From contig JAKSCY010000070.1 of assembly GCA_022360355.1 (NCBI GenBank), positions 1 to 17,494 on the forward strand: a stretch of DNA of 17,494 bases, read 5' to 3'. Of the stretch, positions 5,938-13,970 are shown one piece after another. Every line of letters begins with the position of its first letter. Position 1 is the first letter of the stretch. The DNA comes from Chlorobiales bacterium (GTDB taxonomy: Bacteria; Bacteroidota; Chlorobiia; Chlorobiales; Chlorobiaceae). The notes beneath the pieces are model-generated. The model was not told the origin of the DNA and ran no database searches. It worked only from the letters and a program-made list of their open reading frames with translations. The position numbers and the translations under genes are program-made.

Positions 5938-7515
5938 ATGAAACAAACAGCCACCCGAACAGCCAAACCCCAGGTCGACCTGAGCCGGGATATAGACTTT
6001 TCGCAGGAAAGCAGGGTTCCGCCTTACTCTACCGAGATCGAGCAGGAGGTACTTGCCTGTATCCTGCTTGAAGGAGAACCTGTCGAACAGGTCATACAGA
6101 TTTACGGGGAGAGCCGGGAAAAGGTGTTTTACGAGCAACGCCACCAGCTTATTTACAAGGCAATGCTTGAGCTCTATCAAAAACGTCAGGCTATTGATCT
6201 TATCACAGTCAGCGAAGAGCTGTCGCGCATGAACGAGCTGGCAAATGTCGGCGGCAGGCAATACCTGGCCGAGCTCACCAACAAGGTTGTCAGTTCCGCA
6301 AATATTGAATATTACGCAAAGCTCGCAAAGGAAAAGCACCTCTACCGGAGACTTATTTCCATTTCGGCGCAGATCTCCAATGCTGCATACAGCTCGGGGA
6401 CAGATGTTTTTGATCTTGTTGAACTTGCCTCGCAACAGTTTTTCAGCATATCCCAGGCTGGAATAAAAAAACAAGCCTCGAACATCAAGGAGCTGCTGAA
6501 AAACGCGACCAGGATGCTGGAGACTCTGAGTTCATCGCAGACATCGGTTACCGGTGTCTCCTCCGGTTTTTCGGAACTTGACGAGCTCACGGCAGGATTC
6601 CAGCTTTCCGATCTCATTATCATCGCAGCGAGACCATCGGCAGGTAAAACGGCTTTTGCTCTTGCCCTTGCAAGAAACGCCGCGGTGGACTTCGATAAAC
6701 CTGTGTTGTTTTTCAGCCTTGAAATGGCTGAAATTCAACTCGCCATACGGCTTATGTGTGCCGAGGCATATGTCGAGTCCCAGGCTGTCAGAACAGGGCG
6801 AATAACTCCGGAAATGATGGGTAAAATCATCAACAGCATGGACGCCCTTGCCGAATCGAAACTTTTTATAGACGATACACCGGGAATCTCGATCATGGAG
6901 CTGATGGCGAAGGCAAGGAGGATGAAACAGGAACATGATATCGGCATGGTAGTGGTTGACTACCTGCAACTCGTTTCTCCCGTCCGGGACGGCAAATCGA
7001 ACCGTGAGCAGGAAATTGCCCAGATATCCCGCTCATTGAAAGCTCTCGCCAAGGAACTCAACATCCCTGTCATCTCGCTTGCCCAGTTAAACCGATCCGT
7101 AGAACAGCGTTCCGGCGAGAGAAAACCACAGCTCAGTGATTTGCGGGAATCCGGCTCGATCGAGCAGGATGCCGATATGGTCATGTTTCTTTCACGACCG
7201 GAAATGTTTGGCCTGAAAAACTTTGACGACGGCACGTCAACCAAGGATATTGTTGAAGTTATCATCGGCAAGCAGAGAAACGGCCCTGTAGGTATGATAC
7301 GGCTTCGCTTCCTGAAAAACTACGGGCGTTTTCTTTCCACGACCAATGTCTACAGTGCCGACAATTATGGGGAGCCCGAGTCCAATGGCTCAGACAGTAC
7401 GTCCCAGGTGCCTCCTCCGCAAATCCAGCCCCCTTTACCGGAACCGCCACCGCCGCCCGGAACAGGTGGACCGGCACCGGACTCATTTATTGCACCTGAT
7501 GATGCACCTTTCTAA
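5938..7515 (+). CDS. dnaB: Replicative DNA helicase DnaB
   Basis: A 525-residue hexameric replicative helicase that unwinds DNA at the fork and loads primase. The N-terminal domain starts at VPPYSTEIEQEVLACILLE and runs to about residue 165. The RecA-like ATPase domain carries Walker A AARPSAGKTAFAL (about 229-241), FFSLEM (about 260), Walker B VVVDYLQLVSP (about 337-347), LAQLNRSVEQR and DLRESGSIEQDADMVMFLSRP, and the C-terminal GKQRNGPVG arginine-finger region. There is no intein at the usual insertion points. The C-terminus has an uncommon proline-rich tail of about 40 residues after the fold ends near FLSTTNVY, including PPPQIQPPLPEPPPPPG. ATG 5938 has only a distant GGAGAG upstream, but no other start exists in frame before it. 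It follows the glycosylase gene by 45 bases and precedes ptsI by 49. Confidence 0.97.
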   Translation: MKQTATRTAKPQVDLSRDIDFSQESRVPPYSTEIEQEVLACILLEGEPVEQVIQIYGESREKVFYEQRHQLIYKAMLELYQKRQAIDLITVSEELSRMNELANVGGRQYLAELTNKVVSSANIEYYAKLAKEKHLYRRLISISAQISNAAYSSGTDVFDLVELASQQFFSISQAGIKKQASNIKELLKNATRMLETLSSSQTSVTGVSSGFSELDELTAGFQLSDLIIIAARPSAGKTAFALALARNAAVDFDKPVLFFSLEMAEIQLAIRLMCAEAYVESQAVRTGRITPEMMGKIINSMDALAESKLFIDDTPGISIMELMAKARRMKQEHDIGMVVVDYLQLVSPVRDGKSNREQEIAQISRSLKALAKELNIPVISLAQLNRSVEQRSGERKPQLSDLRESGSIEQDADMVMFLSRPEMFGLKNFDDGTSTKDIVEVIIGKQRNGPVGMIRLRFLKNYGRFLSTTNVYSADNYGEPESNGSDSTSQVPPPQIQPPLPEPPPPPGTGGPAPDSFIAPDDAPF

Positions 7516-7524
7516 ACAATATCA

Positions 7525-7540
7525 CAGTGGCAAGTAACGA
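7525..7540 (+). repeat. Degenerate GTGAC-type repeat after dnaB
   Basis: CAGTGGCAAGTAACGA lies nine bases after the dnaB stop. It closely resembles CAGTGGCAAGTGACAAGTAA at the end of ptsI (9321-9340). One copy is degenerate (GTAAC for GTGAC), so on its own it would be weak. Confidence 0.45.
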
Positions 7541-7564
7541 CCTTACAATTTTTATGCGCACGTT

Positions 7565-9340
7565 ATGAATGATCAACAACCCCCCTCAGGCAATCAGTCA
7601 CAAGAACAGTTGTTCCATGGCATAGGAGCCTCCAAAGGTATTGCCATCGGGCCGGCATATCTCTTTGTTAATCATACGATTGAAAACCCCTCTGAAGAGC
7701 TGGCCCCGGAAAGCGTTGAACATGAGACAGACAAGTTTCTCGATGCGCTTATGCGTTCAGAAAAAGAACTGAAAAAAATTGAACAGGTTACAACCCAGAA
7801 ACTCGGCAAAGCCTATTCAGATCTTTTTCAGGCACAGATCATGTTGCTGCACGACAAGGTACTGATCGACAACATCACAAAGCGGATCCGCGAAGAGATG
7901 AAACCTGTCCAGCAGGTAATCGACGAGGAGTTTGACAACTACCTTGAACATTTCAATAAATCTTCCGACCTGTTTTTCCAGGAAAGGGCACAGGACCTTG
8001 TCGACATAAAAAACCGGATTATCAGAAACCTGCATAACCAGAAACAGCAGTCAAAGATACCGGAAGGCATGATAATCGTCTCAACCAGCCTCTCTCCCGC
8101 CGATATCATTCTCTTCAGCAGAAACAGTGTCAAGGGCTTCATTACCGAAACAGGGGGAATAACCTCCCATATTTCCCTTATCTGCAAATCACTGAACATC
8201 CCGATCATCGTAGGTCTGAGCAATTTCACCCAAAAGATATCCATGGGAGATCCCCTTGTTATCGACGGTGGAAACGGTACGGCAATCGTTCATCCCGGCG
8301 AAGATACGGTCAGGCAGTTTCAGGACAAAATCGCTGCAGAATCGAGAATGGAAGCTGCTGCCTGCAAGCTTGCAAGTGCACCGGCTGTTACAAAGTGCGG
8401 CATACGGCTGCATTTTTATTCCAATATCGATGTCAAGGAGGAAATCCCTTCCATACGCTCTGCCGGCGCAGAAGGGGTTGGGCTGTTCAGAAGTGAAAAT
8501 CTGTTCATCGACAGCACTAAACCACCAAAAGAAGCAGAGCAGACGGCATATTACAGTGAAATGGCGGAAGCATTGAACCCTGCTCCGATTGTCATACGGC
8601 TTTTCGACATTGGAGGGGACAAACTGATCTATTCTCCGATCAGCGAACCCAACCCGAACCTCGGGTGGAGGGGAATACGAATCCTTATAGACGTACCTGA
8701 AATTCTCGACAGCCAGTTACTTGCCCTGCTCAAGGCCAACCAGTGGGGAAACATACAGGTTCTGCTGCCCATGATTTCGTCGCTCGACGAAATCATCTCT
8801 ATACGCAACTCGCTTGAAAAACATATAGCTCTCCTTGAAGAGTCCGGAGTCACTTTCAAGAAACCGGAACTCGGGGCAATGATCGAAATACCTGCCGCAG
8901 TCGAGATTATCGATGAAATCACAAAAGCGGTTGACTTTATCAGCATAGGAACCAATGACCTGACACAGTACACACTCGCAGTCGACCGAAACAACGAAAT
9001 CGTTCAGGACCTTTTCGATAAATTTCATCCGGCTATAATCCGTCAGCTTCACAAGACAATCACCACTGCCTGCGCAAATAATTGCAGAGTATCCATATGC
9101 GGCGATATGGGATCGGATCCTCTTGCCTTACCATTCCTTGTAGGGTGCGGGCTGAAGGTGTTCAGCGTAGTAAGTGCCGATATCCCGCAACTGAAATCAC
9201 AAGCCCGGCGCTTCACAGTCGAGGAAACCAGAAAACTGGTAAAGGAATGCCTCAGCCAACCAACGGCATCGGCAATCAAGGACTGTCTGAAAAAATTTCA
9301 TGCGGACCACGCTCCTGAAACAGTGGCAAGTGACAAGTAA
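7565..9340 (+). CDS. ptsI: Phosphoenolpyruvate-protein phosphotransferase (PTS enzyme I)
   Basis: A 591-residue cytosolic enzyme that takes phosphate from PEP onto a histidine and passes it to HPr. The N-terminal part begins FHGIGASKGIAIGPA. The phosphohistidine motif TETGGITSHISL places the active His at residue 202. The C-terminal TIM barrel has GAEGVGLFRSENLF, RLFDIGGDK, FISIGTNDLTQYTLAVDR and SICGDMGSDP with the conserved Cys512. The length is slightly above the usual 570-575 because of a polar N-terminal leader (MNDQQPPSGNQSQEQ). No ptsH or sugar permease is nearby, so a regulatory phosphorelay rather than sugar uptake is possible; that is inference. The last codons (ASDK) and stop coincide with a GTGACAAGTAA repeat. 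The stop is only two bases from the convergent stop of the neighbouring minus-strand gene, with no hairpin terminator between them. Confidence 0.95.
   Translation: MNDQQPPSGNQSQEQLFHGIGASKGIAIGPAYLFVNHTIENPSEELAPESVEHETDKFLDALMRSEKELKKIEQVTTQKLGKAYSDLFQAQIMLLHDKVLIDNITKRIREEMKPVQQVIDEEFDNYLEHFNKSSDLFFQERAQDLVDIKNRIIRNLHNQKQQSKIPEGMIIVSTSLSPADIILFSRNSVKGFITETGGITSHISLICKSLNIPIIVGLSNFTQKISMGDPLVIDGGNGTAIVHPGEDTVRQFQDKIAAESRMEAAACKLASAPAVTKCGIRLHFYSNIDVKEEIPSIRSAGAEGVGLFRSENLFIDSTKPPKEAEQTAYYSEMAEALNPAPIVIRLFDIGGDKLIYSPISEPNPNLGWRGIRILIDVPEILDSQLLALLKANQWGNIQVLLPMISSLDEIISIRNSLEKHIALLEESGVTFKKPELGAMIEIPAAVEIIDEITKAVDFISIGTNDLTQYTLAVDRNNEIVQDLFDKFHPAIIRQLHKTITTACANNCRVSICGDMGSDPLALPFLVGCGLKVFSVVSADIPQLKSQARRFTVEETRKLVKECLSQPTASAIKDCLKKFHADHAPETVASDK
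9321..9340 (+). repeat. GTGACRA-type repeat forming the end of ptsI
   Basis: CAGTGGCAAGTGACAAGTAA covers the last codons and stop of ptsI. The GTGACAAG unit is identical to units in the arrays around cassette 2 (4667-4701 and 5226-5259). Confidence 0.55.
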
Positions 9341-9342
9341 TT

Positions 9343-11448
9343 TCAAAATTCCCGCATATCCTCAATTGTCGCTGCCCGGCGTTCGGCGTCAAAATAATCC
9401 TGCAAAAAACGTTCTTTTTTTACCCGTTCAAGCATCGGGCGAAGCCTTGCTTTCTCTGACTCCAGATCGGGATCATCCGGATATGTCCTGCTATGCAGTG
9501 CGATCAATGCCGTTCCATCCCGGACCGGAACAGGTTTTGAAACCGTCCCCGGATCCATACCTGTTATCGCCTCTATTAACCGGATATCGTTTCCGTAAAC
9601 GGGAACAGTTTGCTCCTTGAGACGGATATTATCCGCGTTTACCACCTGAACTCCACCAAGTGCCGCTGCAACCGCTTCAAGGTCGCCGTTTTTCTGCTTC
9701 AGCAGGGCAGAGAGCCTTGCATCAAGCGCTTCACCTTTTTTCCTCTTGATCAGTTCCGCCCGGATGGTATCCTGCAGCCCGGCATCCAGAGCCTTGTATC
9801 CGGAATCGTTTTTTCCTGCAACCTGCATAACAAGAAACCCTGGACCGGTCTCAATAATATCGGAAATGGAACCTTCCGCAGAAGTGAAAGCAAACCTCAC
9901 TATGAGATTGTTATAGCCTATTTCAGGGATCATACCTGCTTTTGAAAACGGACCAGTTGTATACTTTTTCTTTCCGAAAGATTCATACGCCTTGTCAAAC
10001 CCTTTTTCTTCAGCCTCGATCTGGAATTCCGCAGCCTTTCGGCGGGCGTTTTCAAGTGTGGCACCCGAAGGTCTGATATCCCTGACAATTTCGGAACAGG
10101 CGATGGCCTTGCTGTCTTTACCGGTAACCTTGATTATATGCAGCCCAAACTGTGTCTCAACCGGTCCGACAAGAGCTCCCTTGGCGGCATTGAAAACGGC
10201 CTGATCAAATTCAGGAACCATGGTGTTTTTTCCAAACCAGCCCAGGTCGCCACCGTTAGCTGCGGTTCCGGGATCTTTTGAGTACTTCCTTGCAAGATCA
10301 GCGAAATTCTTTCCGGAACGGATTTCCTGTATAATTCTGTCTGCAAGCCCGCGGGCCGCCTGTCTACCCGAAGCATCACCCTGTGTAAACGGAATCAGAA
10401 TATGAGAAGCCCTTGCCACAACACCTTCCTCAGAAACTTCTTTCACCTTTATCAGACGGTAGGTATTTCTGTCCGCAACAGGACCTATAACGGCACCTGC
10501 TTTCAGGCTGGCGTCACCAAACACCTCGTCACCTGCCTGAACCGAGAAATCCGCCCGCGTATATAACTTGTCAAATGTACCGGAGCGGTCGCTCTGAAGG
10601 TTCACAAACGCGCTGTCATCAGCAGTGCCGACAAAGTCTTCCGCCAGTGATTCAAGTTCGGTCTTGATTTTCAGGCTGTCACGACTTGTCGGAACGGCTG
10701 AAAAAATAACATAGTCCAGTGACCTGGTCGGTTCCTGGCGGAAAAACTCCCTGTTTTCATCGTAGTATGCCTCTACCTCTTCGTCAGCAACCGTAAAGAG
10801 GCTGTCATCTCCTGCAACACTGTAGGGAACGACAAAAAAAGAGGCGGAAAACGCGGAAAACTCTCTTTCGGCAAGCGCATCCAGCTCACTATCGGAAACC
10901 TTTGCCATCGACTGGATGATTTGCTGCAACTTCTCAACCATAAGCTCCCTGCGTATGATATCCTCTATCCTGACCCAGACATCCCTGTTTTCCGGAGCCC
11001 TTCTTGCTTCGTCAAGCTTTTCCCGATCAACAGAACCTGTTTCCGGATTGATAAAATTTTGCAGGATTACCATCGGCGGATTGTCACCCTCAACCACTGC
11101 AAGTATGTCCTCGTCAGCAACGTGAATGTTGTATTTTTCAAACTGTTCTTCAAGGATGATCTGATTAACAATGATGTCCCAGGCCCTCTGACGAAGTTCT
11201 CTTTCCACAACATCGGTCAATTCCTCCTGAGGAGCCTGGCTCCTGAAATTGTCGACGAGCCTGTCATAAACCTGTTCATACTGCCGATACTCAACCGGCG
11301 TTCCGTTAACTTTTCCAGCCAGAGCTCCTCCTCCGGAAAAGCCACTGAAATTCATTCCCCACTCAAATACAATAAGAGCAAGAAACGCCGCCAGCAAAGC
11401 ATAGAGAACAAAATGCATTTTCTCCCGCAATCTGGATATAACTCCCAT
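9343..11448 (-). CDS. ppiD: Membrane-anchored periplasmic peptidyl-prolyl isomerase / chaperone (PpiD/SurA-like)
   Basis: A 701-residue folding factor for exported proteins, probably tethered to the inner membrane and facing the periplasm. A short basic start (MGVISRLREKMH) is followed by one hydrophobic helix at about residues 12-30 with no cleavage site in view, as in PpiD. A SurA-N-like helical chaperone region follows (VNGTPVEYRQYEQVYDRLV through about residue 200). A parvulin-type PpiC domain at about 342-445 shows RASHILIPF, FADLARKYSKDPG, GGDLGWFG and FGLHIIKV. A second, degenerate rotamase-like region may occupy the C-terminus. It is longer than E. coli PpiD (623 residues). ATG 11448 is fixed by an in-frame TAA 22 bases upstream. 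A perfect AGGAGG lies 44 bases upstream, too far to serve this start. It lies downstream of pcm on the same strand (gap 99 bases), so the two may be transcribed together as envelope or protein-quality genes. The symbol is by domain layout. Confidence 0.88.
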   Translation of the reverse strand: MGVISRLREKMHFVLYALLAAFLALIVFEWGMNFSGFSGGGALAGKVNGTPVEYRQYEQVYDRLVDNFRSQAPQEELTDVVERELRQRAWDIIVNQIILEEQFEKYNIHVADEDILAVVEGDNPPMVILQNFINPETGSVDREKLDEARRAPENRDVWVRIEDIIRRELMVEKLQQIIQSMAKVSDSELDALAEREFSAFSASFFVVPYSVAGDDSLFTVADEEVEAYYDENREFFRQEPTRSLDYVIFSAVPTSRDSLKIKTELESLAEDFVGTADDSAFVNLQSDRSGTFDKLYTRADFSVQAGDEVFGDASLKAGAVIGPVADRNTYRLIKVKEVSEEGVVARASHILIPFTQGDASGRQAARGLADRIIQEIRSGKNFADLARKYSKDPGTAANGGDLGWFGKNTMVPEFDQAVFNAAKGALVGPVETQFGLHIIKVTGKDSKAIACSEIVRDIRPSGATLENARRKAAEFQIEAEEKGFDKAYESFGKKKYTTGPFSKAGMIPEIGYNNLIVRFAFTSAEGSISDIIETGPGFLVMQVAGKNDSGYKALDAGLQDTIRAELIKRKKGEALDARLSALLKQKNGDLEAVAAALGGVQVVNADNIRLKEQTVPVYGNDIRLIEAITGMDPGTVSKPVPVRDGTALIALHSRTYPDDPDLESEKARLRPMLERVKKERFLQDYFDAERRAATIEDMREF

Positions 11449-11547
11449 GTCAAAACAATTTTTTTCTGGTTATTCTATGGTTAACTTTCTTTCCTCCTAT
11501 CGGAGACCGGAATTGATCTTTTCTTTCTCCTCTTGCCGACTGACAAA

Positions 11548-12210
11548 CTATCCATCCCTCCACCCTTCCCTGCCGATAAGAGGAACGAAAGCAAATGCAT
11601 GAAACCCCTCATGCCGGAGTGCATCCGCATCACGCGTGATCACCGTCATCCTCTGCCCTGCGCTGCCACCTATCGGAATGATCATCACCCCATCTTCCGC
11701 AAGCTGTTCCAGAAGCGTAGGCGGAGGATCCGGAGCCCCGGCAGTAACGATGATACCGTTAAAAGGGGCCTCATCCTCCCATCCAAGCGTCCCGTCACCA
11801 AGACGCTGATGTATCTTCAGGTCAAGCGCACCGAAAATCGCTGAAGATCGCCTGAAGAGTTCCGGTATCCGCTCGACAGTATACACAGAATAGCCCATAT
11901 AATCGAGAATCGCAGCCTGATAACCTGAGCCGGTGCCAATCTCGAGAACCTTACCGGAAGGACAGCGTTCAGACAGCATAGAGGTCATATATGCTACCGT
12001 ATAAGGCTGTGATATGGTCTGTCCACACCCTATGGGAAAAGCGCAATCGTCATAGGCGGCGTCTCTGTTTTCGTGATCGAAAAAAAGATGTCTCTCGACC
12101 GAAAGAAACGCCTCGAGAACCCTCGTATTCGTTATCCCGTAGCGTTTCAACTGTTCTACCATTTCATAACGGCGCTCTGTATAGAGAGATCCGTTCCCGT
12201 ATTCTGACAT
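11548..12210 (-). CDS. pcm: Protein-L-isoaspartate O-methyltransferase
   Basis: A methyltransferase of about 220 residues that uses S-adenosylmethionine to methylate abnormal L-isoaspartyl residues and so start repair of aged proteins. Recognised by MVEQLKRYGITNTRVLEAFLSVERHLF, CGQTISQPYTVAYMTSML, the SAM-binding motif VLEIGTGSGYQAAIL, YTVERIPEL and the late GGSAGQRMTVITR. The frame stays open up to an ATG at 12303, but that extension would overlap the start of the divergent gene and has no family resemblance. I chose ATG 12210 (MSEYGNG), which gives the usual length; AGAGGA is present but unusually close, one base before the ATG. A further ATG at 12165 would also keep the conserved part. The gene heads a minus-strand pair with the PpiD-like gene and diverges from the GIY-YIG gene across 70 bases. 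Confidence 0.93.
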   Translation of the reverse strand: MSEYGNGSLYTERRYEMVEQLKRYGITNTRVLEAFLSVERHLFFDHENRDAAYDDCAFPIGCGQTISQPYTVAYMTSMLSERCPSGKVLEIGTGSGYQAAILDYMGYSVYTVERIPELFRRSSAIFGALDLKIHQRLGDGTLGWEDEAPFNGIIVTAGAPDPPPTLLEQLAEDGVMIIPIGGSAGQRMTVITRDADALRHEGFHAFAFVPLIGREGWRDG

Positions 12211-12280
12211 ATCCTCTTTTCGTATATTGCAAATAAACCATTCCGGTACTTCCCGGTAACCAACCCATAACCGCCCGTCC

Positions 12281-12847
12281 ATGCAGATAACGTGTTTCGG
12301 CAATGGTTTTCGTCAGGGAACATATGCGCTTTTTATAGTTCTTTCAAAGGAACTGAGTATTGCTTTCGGAAAATTTCTCGGCGGCCGGAAACTTCTTCTT
12401 GAACCCGGTTGCTATATATACATCGGCTCGGCTCTCGGCAACAGATCCGCCTCTATGCCTCTGGCCCGCCGTCTCGTTCGCCATGCCTCACGCTCAAACG
12501 GCAACCCCCCGCATGAACTGAGAGATCATATGGTTCGCTTTTTCCAGAAAAACTCCCTTGCCGGGCCGGGCTTGCAACCGCCCTCGCAAAAAAAGCTTCA
12601 CTGGCATATTGACTACCTGCTTGACAATCAACACGCACAAATTGTCAGGCTCCTCATCATCCGGTCTCCTGACAGACTGGAAACAGCTCTGTCACACCTC
12701 GCAGCATCACTTGACGAAACGTCCACCGTTGCACAGGGACTCGGGGCTGGAGACGTCAGAAACAGCACCCATCTTCTGAGCGTCAGCAACCTTGACTCAT
12801 GTTTCACCGCACTCGAAAGAACAATACCACCGCTGATTAACCGTTAA
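12281..12847 (+). CDS. GIY-YIG-type small protein of the DUF123 family
   Basis: A 188-residue protein resembling the DUF123 group of GIY-YIG-like proteins. GTYALFI near residue 14 corresponds to the GIY motif. PGCYIYIGSALG (about residues 43-54) is the YIG motif. LARRLVRHASR supplies the conserved arginine/histidine, and KLHWHIDYLL is the signature typical of DUF123. Members are assumed to be nucleases but no cellular role is established; I would not assign one. Length is normal once extra loops between motifs are counted. ATG 12281 is the only close start in frame before the GTY motif. It diverges from pcm, and converges with ftsY (stop 12923) over a 75-base gap with only a weak inverted repeat (CAGGTGAC ... 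GTTACCTG, 12848-12873). Confidence 0.75.
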   Translation: MQITCFGNGFRQGTYALFIVLSKELSIAFGKFLGGRKLLLEPGCYIYIGSALGNRSASMPLARRLVRHASRSNGNPPHELRDHMVRFFQKNSLAGPGLQPPSQKKLHWHIDYLLDNQHAQIVRLLIIRSPDRLETALSHLAASLDETSTVAQGLGAGDVRNSTHLLSVSNLDSCFTALERTIPPLINR

Positions 12848-12922
12848 CAGGTGACACGCATCCTTCCCGTTACCTGCTCCCTTCACACAGACACACACAG
12901 GAAAGTGTTCTGCCAATTGCCA

Positions 12923-13885
12923 CTACCGCCCGCTGCCAACCGGCATCCCCAGCAACGCTTCAACAAATTGTCCCCTGTCAAATACCTGGAGATCGTCGAT
13001 TTTTTCCCCGACACCTATATACTTTACCGGCAGCTCAAGCTCCCTTGATATCGACAGCACAATCCCTCCTTTTGCCGTTCCATCAAGTTTGGTGACAATC
13101 AAACCGGTAACATTCACACATTTGGTAAACTCTGTCGCCTGTGAAACAGCGTTTTGTCCGGTTGTTCCGTCGAGTACCAGCAGAACTTCATGGGGAGCAT
13201 CGGGAACTTTCTTTTTCGCCACTCTCATGATTTTAGCAAGTTCCTCCATCAAATGGCTCTTGTTGTGCAAACGGCCTGCCGTATCGACAAGAACAACATC
13301 GGCATCTTTGGCCACAGCGGAACTGACAGCATCAAATACAACAGATGCCGGATCCGCGTTCTGCCCCTGACTCACCATGGGGACACCCGCCCTGTCTGCC
13401 CATATCTGCAATTGCTGAACAGCCGCAGCACGAAAAGTATCCGCCGCCGCGATGATCACCTTTTTCCCTGCCCTGTTATAGTTATGCGCCAGCTTCGCAA
13501 TGCTTGTCGTCTTACCGACACCGTTTACCCCTACAACAAGAATAACATAGGGTTTTGCGGGGAGCTCAACATCGAAATCTACAGGATGTGTGTCAAGAGT
13601 ATCCAGCAGCATCTCTTCCATCACCTGCATCAGCATCCCGTTCAGCTCATCTTCGGAACGATAGGTTTCGGTTTCCGCTTTTTCGGTGATTCTGTCAATT
13701 ATGCTGAGCGTTGTCTCAACACCAACGTCAGCCGAAATAAGGATATTCTCAAGTCCCTCAAGAAATTCTTCGTCAATGTCTGTCCTGCCCTGAGTAATTC
13801 TGGATATATTATCACGAATGGATTCCCGGGTTTTTGCCAACCCTTCCTTGAGCCTCGATATTTTGAGCTTATCAAAAAAACCCAT
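12923..13885 (-). CDS. ftsY: Signal recognition particle receptor FtsY
   Basis: A 320-residue SRP-receptor GTPase that docks ribosome-SRP complexes at the inner membrane for co-translational insertion. The N domain covers about residues 1-95 (MGFFDKLKISRLKEGLAKT; ENILISADVGVETT). The G domain shows G1 GVNGVGKTTSIAKLA (about 118-132), ADTFRAAAVQQL, VDTAGRLHNK (G3), TKLDGTAKGG (G4) and the closing KYIGVGEKIDDLQVFD. It lacks the long acidic A domain of E. coli FtsY and so has the short form, with the basic amphipathic start probably binding the membrane. ATG 13885 matches the family start; the upstream sequence is AT-rich without a clear ribosome-binding site. It diverges from thiL over 85 bases, which contain a TATAAT (13923-13928, plus strand) with no good -35 partner. 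Confidence 0.97.
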   Translation of the reverse strand: MGFFDKLKISRLKEGLAKTRESIRDNISRITQGRTDIDEEFLEGLENILISADVGVETTLSIIDRITEKAETETYRSEDELNGMLMQVMEEMLLDTLDTHPVDFDVELPAKPYVILVVGVNGVGKTTSIAKLAHNYNRAGKKVIIAAADTFRAAAVQQLQIWADRAGVPMVSQGQNADPASVVFDAVSSAVAKDADVVLVDTAGRLHNKSHLMEELAKIMRVAKKKVPDAPHEVLLVLDGTTGQNAVSQATEFTKCVNVTGLIVTKLDGTAKGGIVLSISRELELPVKYIGVGEKIDDLQVFDRGQFVEALLGMPVGSGR

Positions 13886-13970
13886 ATGAAAAACAAATTA
13901 TCTATGTTACATACAACTATACTATAATCCTGCGCCGGTCTTTTCCACCGCGAAACTGAATTTACAGAAA

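Noticed and set aside
5881..6474. A 197-residue minus-strand open frame opposite dnaB
   Set aside because: It shadows the DnaB N-terminal domain, and no family features are seen.
10921..11484. A 187-residue plus-strand open frame opposite the PpiD-like gene
   Set aside because: It is antisense to the SurA-N-like region and has no recognisable domain.
12211..12303. pcm start at ATG 12303
   Set aside because: It would overlap the start of the divergent GIY-YIG gene and adds 31 residues unlike the family.
13154..13927. A 257-residue plus-strand open frame opposite ftsY
   Set aside because: It is antisense to a fully conserved gene, and its composition (many Cys, His, Arg) is that of a shadow frame.
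13923..13928. TATAAT between ftsY and thiL as the thiL promoter
   Set aside because: There is no matching -35 hexamer at 16-18 bases and no extended -10.
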